This document shows positions 1 through 5,820 of a stretch of 6,003 nucleotides of DNA, one piece after another. A program made the position numbers and the translations under genes. A model generated the notes under the pieces. It was not told the origin of the DNA and ran no database searches. It saw only the letters and a program-made list of their open reading frames with translations. This DNA is from Andeanibacterium sp035497315 (GTDB lineage: Bacteria > Pseudomonadota > Alphaproteobacteria > Sphingomonadales > Sphingomonadaceae): contig DATJDU010000003.1 in the NCBI GenBank assembly GCA_035497315.1, positions 1 through 6,003 on the forward strand, in the 5' to 3' direction. Position 1 is the stretch's first letter. The number at the start of each line of letters is the position of its first letter.

Positions 1-9
1 CCTCCCCCT

Positions 10-23
10 TGCACCATTGTGCA
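10..23. promoter_or_regulatory. Short palindrome upstream of the receptor gene (possible operator)
   Basis: TGCAC and GTGCA are perfect 5-base inverted arms around a 4-base centre (CATT). The site lies about 130 bases upstream of the receptor start and directly before a TTGAAA hexamer (25-30) that could be a -35 element. No convincing -10 sits at the right distance. A protein-binding site is an inference. The half-site resembles the NtrC half-site (TGCAC), but the spacing is shorter than the NtrC consensus, so I do not assign a regulator. Confidence 0.25.
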
Positions 24-70
24 CTTGAAATCTCATACTTTCCCCCGTACGGAACCCTCACCAACAACTT

Positions 71-100
71 GTCCGTTGAGGTCTCCTCCAGACCAAGGAC
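71..100 (+). promoter_or_regulatory. Leader hairpin with CCTCC loop upstream of the TonB receptor
   Basis: GGTCT (80-84) and AGACC (90-94) form a perfect 5-bp stem closing the loop CCTCC (85-89). An outer GTCC (71-74) can pair with GGAC (97-100), with TT/AA pairs between and small bulges. The loop is complementary to a Shine-Dalgarno core (GGAGG). A run of A/T bases follows (105-120), without the clean T-tract of an intrinsic terminator. If transcription starts upstream of 71, this would be a structured 5' UTR. A role is inference only. Confidence 0.3.
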
Positions 101-141
101 GGCCAAATATTTTCGTCTTTAAGGGTGAAGGTGTCGGTGGC

Positions 142-149
142 GGAAGAGG
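142..149 (+). promoter_or_regulatory. Ribosome binding site candidate for the receptor gene
   Basis: GGAAGAGG lies just before the GTG at 153. The GGAAG part leaves 6 bases to the start. The alternative ATG at 189 has only a weak GGGAA about 15 bases upstream. This is why the GTG start is kept as the primary call. Confidence 0.4.
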
Positions 150-152
150 TTC

Positions 153-2552
153 GTGGCCGGCGATTTACGGGAACACTGGTCATCGGCGATGGTAAGGCGG
201 CGCTGCGCGATCTTTCCCAGCTCATGGACCTTGAGCTTGGCCGCAGCGGCGATGGCTATCGCCTGGAGCCCCGCGAACGCTGAGGGTGACCGGCAGCGCA
301 TCGACATCCCGTCTGCGGACCTGAGCAGTGCCATAGCGCGACTTTCTCGCGAGGCGGGTGTCTCCATCGGCACGGATGGCGTGCTGCCCCACATCCGTTC
401 CCGCGCGGTGAAGGGCGCCCTCAGCGTGGGCGATGCGCTGAACGTGCTGCTCGCTGGCACTGGTTATCGCGCCCATCGAGTTGGCCCTACGGCGTGGCGG
501 ATCGAGCGGGTGCCGCCACGGGCCCCGGCGGCTTCGCGCCCCGAGCTGCGGCCGGGGCAGGCTGCGGAAGCCGTCGGGGAACCGATCATCGTCACGGCGG
601 CCAAGCGCAATTCGCGCCTGCTCGACTTGCCAATGTCCGTCTCGACAGTAGATCTGGGCGAAGACGGTCCGGTCGGACAAGGTAGGGCGGGGCATACGGC
701 GGATGTTGCCTCCGAGATTGACGGCTTGACGCTCACGGCTTCCGGCTCTGGCCGCAGCCGCCTGTTCCTCCGGGGGGTTGCCGACAGCCCTTTTAGTGGG
801 GAGAGCCAGTCGACTGTTGCCGTCATACTCGACGATGCAAGGCTGACCTATGCCGCGCCCGATCCCGATATCGCGCTGGTCGATATGGAACGGGTCGAGG
901 TACTCAAGGGTCCGCAAGGTGCGCTCTACGGAACGGGCGCGCTGGGCGGAATCTACCATCTGGTCACCCGGAAGGCCGAACTGGAAGATATGGCATTCTC
1001 GCTCTCCGGGGGTGCGGAGGCCCTGGTGGCGGGAGGATTGGGCTACGATGCTGCGGCGGTTGCGAACCTGCCGCTCAGGACTGGAGTGGCGGCAGTCCGG
1101 CTGGTGGGTTATTCGCGTCTGCAGCCCGGCTGGGTCGATACCGGAGATCGGACAGACAGCAATTCCAGCCAGCTTCTTGGCGCGCGGCTTGGCCTGGGGG
1201 TCGATCCCGGCGGCGGCTGGCGGTTCGATCTGACGGGTTTCGGCCAATGGCTGGAATCGCGCGATAGCCAATATGTCTATCAGCCCGCTGCCCGCTCGCG
1301 CCCGGGGCAGATCGCCGAGCCGCATGACAATGATCTGCGGCACGCCTCGCTCAGGATTGGGAGAGAAAGCGGCGGGGCGGATATTGTGCTCAGCAGTGCG
1401 ATGACTTGGCATGAGGTGAACGACACTTACGACGCAACGCAGGGGGCGGAGAGTTTCGGTTTGGCTGGGCCCCGGACCCTGGCCGTGGCGAGGACATATC
1501 GCGTGTGGGATAATGAGGCGCGCATCGGGGCCATGATCGGGAACCTGCGATGGCTTGCCGGTATATCTGCCGTTGAGGCACGTCAGCACGACCTCTGGGC
1601 GCTTTCCGCTGCGCCATCGGGTGAGCTTGTGATTGACGACGATCGCCGCATTACAACTGATCTTTCTGCCTTTGGCGATGTTTCGCTCCCGCTCGGCTCG
1701 GGTTTCACTGTGGACGCGGGTGCGCGGCTGTTTCACAGCAAAGTTTCCGAAACGCGGATGTTGCCTTCCGGCCCGGCCGCGCGCGATCTTGGACGGACGG
1801 GGCTGACTCCCGCACTTGCTTTCTCCTGGCGCCCGGATAGCCAGCGGCTGGCCTTCTTGCGCTATGGTTCTGCAATCCGCGAGGGCGGGCTGGACATCGC
1901 TGCGTCCGGTGATCTCGAGCGCCTGAAGGGCGACGAGTTGGAGACCTTCGAGGCAGGGTGGCGCCAGCAGATCGGTGTGGCCGGGCAGCTTGAACTGGGC
2001 GCCTACTTCACCCGCTGGCAGGATATGCAATCCGACATGCTTCAGGCCAACGGCCTGATCGAGACTGAGAATGCGGGAAATGCAGAGATTGTCGGGCTGG
2101 AGGGCGCGCTGACCTTGCCTGTCGGGGAGGCGTGGAGAGTCTCGGCAGGTGGCACGTTTCAGGATGCGCGGCTCGTCCGCAACGATCTGGGGATCGAGCT
2201 TGATGACCGGCGTCTTCCCGTGGTTCCGGAATATGTCCTGCGCGGGACGCTAGAATATTCATTCCGGCTGGGCCGCGCAGGCGCCTCGCTCCGTATGAAG
2301 TTACGTTACATCGGGCCGGCACGCCTCAGTTTCGACCCGGTAGTGGACCGCCCAATCGGCGACTATCTTGAGAGCAGCCTCGAAGGGCGCCTCGACTTCG
2401 GCAGCGTCGATGTGTCGCTGGGGCTCGATAATCTGTTCAGGGGCAGTGCCGACGAGCTTGCATATGGCAATCCGCTACGTTTTGCGCAGTTCAGGCAATA
2501 CACACCGCAGCGGCCGCCCAGTCTCACGATCGGCCTGCATGCCGCGTTCTGA
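153..2552 (+). CDS. TonB-dependent outer-membrane receptor with N-terminal STN domain
   Basis: This is an energy-coupled outer-membrane importer, 799 residues from GTG 153. ATG 189 would give 787 residues and a more compact signal peptide (MVRRR, then a hydrophobic stretch ending ANA); GTG is preferred only for its better-spaced ribosome site. Numbering from GTG, the signal peptide runs to about residue 43 and an STN domain (secretin and TonB N-terminus) spans about 48-120. A TonB-box-like EPIIVTA is at 143-149. The plug follows, with FLRGV at 205-209 and the family hallmark VEVLKGPQGALYG at 248-260. The rest is beta-barrel ending in a terminal Phe, as expected for BAM-dependent insertion. 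Length is normal and the frame intact. STN receptors of the FecA type often signal through a FecR/FecI pair; no such gene is in view. The substrate is unknown: a siderophore, or an aromatic or glycan ligand linked to the convergent operon, are both possible. Confidence 0.95.
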   Translation: MAGDLREHWSSAMVRRRCAIFPSSWTLSLAAAAMAIAWSPANAEGDRQRIDIPSADLSSAIARLSREAGVSIGTDGVLPHIRSRAVKGALSVGDALNVLLAGTGYRAHRVGPTAWRIERVPPRAPAASRPELRPGQAAEAVGEPIIVTAAKRNSRLLDLPMSVSTVDLGEDGPVGQGRAGHTADVASEIDGLTLTASGSGRSRLFLRGVADSPFSGESQSTVAVILDDARLTYAAPDPDIALVDMERVEVLKGPQGALYGTGALGGIYHLVTRKAELEDMAFSLSGGAEALVAGGLGYDAAAVANLPLRTGVAAVRLVGYSRLQPGWVDTGDRTDSNSSQLLGARLGLGVDPGGGWRFDLTGFGQWLESRDSQYVYQPAARSRPGQIAEPHDNDLRHASLRIGRESGGADIVLSSAMTWHEVNDTYDATQGAESFGLAGPRTLAVARTYRVWDNEARIGAMIGNLRWLAGISAVEARQHDLWALSAAPSGELVIDDDRRITTDLSAFGDVSLPLGSGFTVDAGARLFHSKVSETRMLPSGPAARDLGRTGLTPALAFSWRPDSQRLAFLRYGSAIREGGLDIAASGDLERLKGDELETFEAGWRQQIGVAGQLELGAYFTRWQDMQSDMLQANGLIETENAGNAEIVGLEGALTLPVGEAWRVSAGGTFQDARLVRNDLGIELDDRRLPVVPEYVLRGTLEYSFRLGRAGASLRMKLRYIGPARLSFDPVVDRPIGDYLESSLEGRLDFGSVDVSLGLDNLFRGSADELAYGNPLRFAQFRQYTPQRPPSLTIGLHAAF

Positions 2553-2682
2553 CAGGGAGGAAATCAGGCAAACCGCTTGCACTGTTCATTCCAGTCGATG
2601 GGCGGTGGACTACGCGCGATCTCGATCCGTTCGCAGCGACTGTGGATGCGGATTTGCGCGATGATATGTAGATGATCAAGGT

Positions 2683-2703
2683 CGCTGGCATCATCAACCA
2701 GCG
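2683..2703. terminator. Weak hairpin between convergent genes (possible bidirectional terminator)
   Basis: CGCTGG (2683-2688) and CCAGCG (2698-2703) form a perfect 6-bp stem with a 9-base loop. A competing pairing, GATGAT (2671-2676) with ATCATC (2690-2695), overlaps it. It lies in the 174-base gap where the receptor gene and the minus-strand operon converge, where terminators are expected. Neither side has a T-tract, so it is not a canonical intrinsic terminator, and Rho-dependent ending is equally likely. I see no supported gene in 2553-2726. Confidence 0.22.
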
Positions 2704-2726
2704 CCTCGTCATCTGATAGCAACGGT

Positions 2727-3059
2727 CTATTTCTTCGGGTGCAGCTTGTCGAATTCCGCCTGTATCCGACCGAGGATTTCATCGCTCAGCGCGACCGGCT
2801 CATATTGCTGAATGGCTTTGAGGGTCTGCGCGCGGCCCATCGTCTGGAACATCTCATTGGAATAGACCGTCGGGATCAGCCGCTTGAGGATTTCGACGGC
2901 TGCAGGATCGTCGAGCAGCGTTCCGACCGGCGTGGCTTCCACGGAATATGGCCCTACAGGCGCGGGTGCTGTCTCGTTTGCCAGTGTCGGTGCCAGCGGG
3001 GCGCAGAGGATGCCGCTTGCCGCAGCGAACAGTGAAACGGTCAGGATGCGCTTGTTCAT
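2727..3059 (-). CDS. Small exported protein, sphingomonad-type short domain, function unknown
   Basis: This 110-residue protein has an N-terminal signal peptide: MNKR, a hydrophobic segment over about residues 5-22, and probable cleavage near ANET at 27-30. I see no lipobox. The mature part begins with an Ala/Pro-rich linker and the motif YSVEATPVGTLLDDPAA (38-54). Two or three predicted amphipathic helices follow, including MGRAQTLKAIQQY (74-86) and the end LSDEILGRIQAEFDKL (91-106). From memory, this pattern (S-x-x-T-P-x-G-x-L-x-D-x-P-A, then M-x-x-x-x-TL, then LSDE) resembles a small domain often appended to the C-terminus of secreted sphingomonad hydrolases; here it stands alone. The ATG at 3059 is chosen for the signal peptide and a well-spaced GGGAG. 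A longer reading frame would overlap the FAH gene. It is the last gene of the operon, 55 bases after the FAH gene. Export to the periplasm is inferred; the molecular role is unknown. Confidence 0.85.
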   Translation of the reverse strand: MNKRILTVSLFAAASGILCAPLAPTLANETAPAPVGPYSVEATPVGTLLDDPAAVEILKRLIPTVYSNEMFQTMGRAQTLKAIQQYEPVALSDEILGRIQAEFDKLHPKK

Positions 3060-3066
3060 GGTCTTT

Positions 3067-3071
3067 CTCCC
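3067..3071 (-). promoter_or_regulatory. Ribosome binding site of the small exported protein gene
   Basis: On the minus strand GGGAG, within AAGGGAGAAAGACC, sits 7 bases before the ATG at 3059. It is a clear, well-spaced Shine-Dalgarno and supports this start over upstream in-frame starts. It also suggests that this gene is translated independently, unlike the coupled genes before it. Confidence 0.7.
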
Positions 3072-3080
3072 TTGGTGCCT

Positions 3081-3110
3081 GCCCGATGCCCGTTTCGGGG
3101 CCATTCGGGC
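3081..3110 (-). promoter_or_regulatory. Intercistronic hairpin between FAH and exported-protein genes
   Basis: GCCCGA (3081-3086) pairs perfectly with TCGGGC (3105-3110). Inside it, CCCG (3089-3092) and CGGG (3096-3099) close a 3-base loop. The structure begins right after the FAH stop codon in the transcript and ends before the Shine-Dalgarno of the next gene. No T-tract follows, so it is more likely an mRNA-stability or partial-attenuation element than a full terminator. That role is inference. Confidence 0.35.
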
Positions 3111-3114
3111 CGGG

Positions 3115-4104
3115 TTATGATTGGTTGGTCGAAGCGGCCGGATGTCGGATAATCTGCTGGTCGATGGTGCCGAAGATGGCGGTTCCGTGCGCGTCTGCGG
3201 CCTCCATGCGCAAGCGGTCGCCGAAGTGCATGAAGCTGGTGGTCGGCGCTCCATCCGCGATGATCTCGATCGCGCGCCGCTCCGAAATGCAACTGGAACC
3301 CACTGTCGCATAGGCGGCATTGGCCACGGTGCCCGAGCCGATGATCGTGCCTGGGGCCAGGTCCCGGCTATACGCGGCGTGCGCGATCAGCTCGTGGAAA
3401 CCGAAGGCCATTTCCCGGCCATTGGCAGAGCCGAAGCGCTTGCCGTTCCAGTCGATGAGCAGATCCAGGCATACGCGGCCATCGTGCCAGGCGTCGCCCA
3501 ATTCGTCCGGCGTCAGCGCGATGGGGGCCATGGAGCAGGCAGGCTTGGCATGGATCCAGCCAAATCCGGTCTTCATTTCCGGCACAGCCAGCGCACGCAG
3601 CGACCAGTCGTTGAGCTGGAGCACCAGCTTCACATGGCCCAACGCGTCCTCCGGTCCGGTGCCCATGGGGACATGATCGGTGACGATTGCGAATTCGCCC
3701 TCAAAGTCGATCCCGTCGTCCTCGGACATGAAGGGCACAGGCTCGCGCGGGCCTAGGAACATATGCGACATGCCCTGATACATCAGCGGCTTGTCGTGCT
3801 CGATCGGATCGTGACCGAAGGCGACCTGCATCAGTTCGGCATGGGTGTGGAAAGCGGACCCGTCCAGCCATTGCCAGGCGCGGGGCAGGGGGGCGAGGAG
3901 GCTGTCGGTATCGAGCGCTTCGCCGTCACCCTGTGCGAGGCGATCCGCCAGCATGTGCAGGGGGCCTTCGGCCTCGCTCCAGCGTTCCAGCGCTTCGCGC
4001 AGACAGGCCCATTGTGGCCCGGCGGGAAGATAGCGCGATCCGTCCGGGGAGACGACGACGAGTTCCCCGTCGGGCGCGGCATTGCGGCGGGTGGCCAGCC
4101 TCAT
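3115..4104 (-). CDS. Fumarylacetoacetate hydrolase (FAH) family protein
   Basis: A 329-residue protein predicted to hydrolyse a C-C bond of a beta-diketo acid (fumarylacetoacetate, fumarylpyruvate or a similar acylpyruvate) in the cytoplasm. The N-terminus has the FAH-family entry (MRLAT, then LVVVSPDG at 15-22), followed by the catalytic domain from about residue 70. Residues matching the mouse FAH set by motif and spacing are D81 and H88 (7 apart, as D126/H133), E135 and E137 in DFEGEF, D166 in QLNDWSLR, K187 in HAKPA, and probably E275 in SCISERR. Other family signatures are LMYQGMSHMFLGP (107-119), ALTPDELGDAW (196-206), GSGTV (256-260) and IFGTIDQ (310-316). The metal site and catalytic residues therefore look complete, and length is typical of the bacterial ~330-residue branch. 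The ATG overlaps the cupin stop as ATGA, indicating translational coupling. An in-frame start 17 codons upstream lies inside the cupin gene and was rejected. The exact substrate is not readable from sequence. Confidence 0.92.
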   Translation of the reverse strand: MRLATRRNAAPDGELVVVSPDGSRYLPAGPQWACLREALERWSEAEGPLHMLADRLAQGDGEALDTDSLLAPLPRAWQWLDGSAFHTHAELMQVAFGHDPIEHDKPLMYQGMSHMFLGPREPVPFMSEDDGIDFEGEFAIVTDHVPMGTGPEDALGHVKLVLQLNDWSLRALAVPEMKTGFGWIHAKPACSMAPIALTPDELGDAWHDGRVCLDLLIDWNGKRFGSANGREMAFGFHELIAHAAYSRDLAPGTIIGSGTVANAAYATVGSSCISERRAIEIIADGAPTTSFMHFGDRLRMEAADAHGTAIFGTIDQQIIRHPAASTNQS

Positions 4105-4667
4105 GCCAGCCCGTCCACATAGTGGCCATCGATCAGAATGAAGGCGATCCGGCAATTGCGGTCCGTCCGGTTTGCCCAGCCGTGATTGGTCCCGCGTTGC
4201 ACGATAATGTCGCCCGCGCGGCAGACAGTTTCGCCCTCATCAAGGATCAGCGTAAGCTCGCCCTCCAGAACGATCCCGTAGTCCACTGACTGCGTGCGAT
4301 GCATGTGGGCGTGGCGGCTTCCGGCACCGCTGTGCGATGCGGCGTCTGTCGCGCCGACCTCCGCGAAATGGGCGCGTGCCTGTTCAGGGGTGACATTGTC
4401 CAGCCGGTCCCCGTCGGGCGGAATGTCCAGCACCCTGATGCGCGTACCATTGGCTGGTGGAACAAGCTGGATGCCTTCCTCCGCAGGCTCGCCCGAGGCC
4501 CGGTCGATCGTGGCCGGCGTCTCGCGCGTGTTCCACACTTCGAAGAACAATGGGCCATGCTCACCGCCGATCCGCTGCACGCGCGGTACGGGGCCATCTT
4601 CCTGGAAGATGGCCCGGCCTTCCGCATCATGGCCGGTGACAATGCGCCTGACGGGCCGCTCGTTCAT
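4101..4667 (-). CDS. Cupin domain protein of a catabolic operon
   Basis: A 188-residue single-cupin protein. The first ~110 residues form an N-terminal extension with VWNTRETPA (44-52) and RIRVLDIPPDG (76-86). The beta-barrel core lies at about 115-180. Metal-ligand candidates are the histidines of RHAHMH (118-123), D129 in place of the usual cupin glutamate, and H162 in QRGTNHGW (157-164). The core ends with the hydrophobic strand IAFILID (174-180). The QRGTxHxW and xAFxLID signatures are familiar from a cupin family common in proteobacterial catabolic clusters; its biochemical role is generally not established. Starts and stops overlap its neighbours as ATGA on both sides, so it is coupled to the alpha/beta-hydrolase and FAH genes. 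It could be a metal-dependent dioxygenase, isomerase/tautomerase or decarboxylase acting on a pathway intermediate; I cannot choose between these. Confidence 0.9.
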   Translation of the reverse strand: MNERPVRRIVTGHDAEGRAIFQEDGPVPRVQRIGGEHGPLFFEVWNTRETPATIDRASGEPAEEGIQLVPPANGTRIRVLDIPPDGDRLDNVTPEQARAHFAEVGATDAASHSGAGSRHAHMHRTQSVDYGIVLEGELTLILDEGETVCRAGDIIVQRGTNHGWANRTDRNCRIAFILIDGHYVDGLA

Positions 4668-5818
4668 GCCGTATTCCCTCCCAGCGTTTCTGCGAACCAG
4701 TCGGCGATATAGTCCCTGGCGTAGGACATGTTGTCCGCCCCGACATGCTCCACTCCGCCTTCGCGCCGGGTGAAGATCTTGAGTTCGCGGCGCGGCGAAT
4801 TGACCAATTGGTCGTAGGCCTGATGGGCGTATTCGACCGATATCTGCCGGTCGCTTTCGCCATGGGTCACAAGGAAGGGGACCGTGATCCGGTCCATATG
4901 GCCGTTCAGGTTCATGTCGGTGGACTTCTCAAGGAAGTCTTCCATGTCGCTGGCGCCGAAAGCCCAGAAGACATGCGCCCAATAATGCGGAACCGGGTTT
5001 TCGCCTTCGCGGCGCATTCGCCGGTCCTGTACTTCGCGCCAATTGTGGTTCGCGCCCCACACGGCCCCGCTGGCGAAGCGCGGTTCGTAGGCCACCGCGC
5101 GGGGGGCGAAATGGCCGCCGAGCGATATGCCCACCATGCCGATATGGGCAGCGTCGATCGCCTCGTCCCGCTCCAGCCAGTCGACCGCTTTCGATGCCCA
5201 GTGTTCCGAGGCCGGATCGACCGGGAGTCCCTGCAGGCGCAAGGCTTCACCCGTACCCGGCTGGTCCACGCAGAGCGTGGAAATTCCCCGCCGCGCGAGT
5301 GCCTCGGGCAATCGTGACCAGACCAGCAGTTCCTTGCAGCTGTCTAGCCCGTTGCAATAGACCACTGCCGGGCGAGGGCCTTCACCGGTACCGCGTACCA
5401 GCAGGGCGGGCATGGTGCCTTGCGACAAGGGGATTTCGACCCGTTCGCGGTTCAACGATCCGAGCCGCGTGGACCGTTCGAACGCTGCAAGAGCGTTGCG
5501 ATAGGTTTCCTCGCGCCCGGCCGATCCCTGCTGCTGCATGCGTTCGGCCACCAGCAGATAGAGCGAGGCCCGCTCCAGCTTGTCCGATGCCGAAAATCCG
5601 CGACCGCGATCCTCGTCCTCGGTTGCCAGTTCCAGCAGCGTCTGCGCCATGGCTACCCATTGGCGCATGAAGTCCGGTGTGCCGGCGTCGCCGCGTTCTG
5701 CCGCCTCCCTGATGGGGGCGCACATGTCCACGATCTCGCCGATCTTGGCACCGCTTTCCAGCGCCATGGCGACCGACAGGTTCCAGATGTAGTTAGGGAA
5801 GTATTCGAACAGAGCCAT
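4664..5818 (-). CDS. Alpha/beta-hydrolase, 2,6-dihydroxypseudooxynicotine hydrolase-like (C-C bond hydrolase)
   Basis: A 384-residue cytoplasmic protein with the two-part architecture of the DHPON hydrolase/FrsA-like group: an all-helical N-terminal domain (about 1-120) and an alpha/beta-hydrolase fold (about 125-380). The likely triad is S232 in the nucleophile elbow GISLGG (230-235), D323 in THGESDRQ (318-325) and H358 in GGVEHVG (354-360). NGLDSCKE (156-163) provides the oxyanion-hole region and DQPGTGEA (185-192) is another family motif. Spacing of the triad is close to that of the Arthrobacter nicotine-pathway enzyme, which cleaves the C-C bond of an aryl ketone; a carbon-carbon hydrolase role is therefore likely, although some relatives act on esters. 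The start at 5818 opens with FEYFPNYIWNLSVAMAL, the family N-terminus; 28 extra in-frame upstream codons would overlap the dioxygenase gene. It begins two bases after the preceding stop (TGA-CC-ATG) with only a weak Shine-Dalgarno, so coupling is expected. The real substrate is unknown. Confidence 0.9.
   Translation of the reverse strand: MALFEYFPNYIWNLSVAMALESGAKIGEIVDMCAPIREAAERGDAGTPDFMRQWVAMAQTLLELATEDEDRGRGFSASDKLERASLYLLVAERMQQQGSAGREETYRNALAAFERSTRLGSLNRERVEIPLSQGTMPALLVRGTGEGPRPAVVYCNGLDSCKELLVWSRLPEALARRGISTLCVDQPGTGEALRLQGLPVDPASEHWASKAVDWLERDEAIDAAHIGMVGISLGGHFAPRAVAYEPRFASGAVWGANHNWREVQDRRMRREGENPVPHYWAHVFWAFGASDMEDFLEKSTDMNLNGHMDRITVPFLVTHGESDRQISVEYAHQAYDQLVNSPRRELKIFTRREGGVEHVGADNMSYARDYIADWFAETLGGNTA
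4676..4682 (-). promoter_or_regulatory. Ribosome binding site of the cupin gene
   Basis: GGGAGGG on the minus strand lies 8 bases before the ATG at 4667, inside the last codons of the alpha/beta-hydrolase gene. This strong site, added to the ATGA overlap, suggests that the cupin is translated efficiently in its own right as well as by coupling. Confidence 0.6.
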
Positions 5819-5820
5819 GG

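Noticed and set aside
9..30. Sigma-54 promoter or NtrC site
   Set aside because: The GG/GC spacing of a -24/-12 promoter is absent, and the TGCAC arms are too close together for the NtrC consensus.
222..2030. 602-residue open frame antisense to the TonB receptor gene
   Set aside because: It lies opposite a clear TonB-receptor gene. Long antisense frames are expected in GC-rich DNA. The translation is rich in Arg/Pro/Gly with no recognisable domain.
2368..2664. 98-residue plus-strand frame overlapping the receptor's 3' end
   Set aside because: Most of it is an out-of-frame shadow of the receptor. The part beyond 2552 shows no motif.
2564..2782. 72-residue minus-strand frame across the convergent gap
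   Set aside because: It overlaps the 3' end of the exported-protein gene and has no good ribosome site or recognisable motif. I considered a decayed gene remnant in 2564-2720 but cannot support it from sequence alone.
3060..3320. Upstream extension of the exported-protein frame to 3320
   Set aside because: It would overlap the FAH gene by about 200 bases and bury the signal peptide. The internal ATG at 3059 has a good Shine-Dalgarno and a proper signal sequence.
3121..3756. 211-residue plus-strand frame opposite the FAH gene
   Set aside because: It is antisense to a well-supported FAH-family gene, and the translation has no domain signature.
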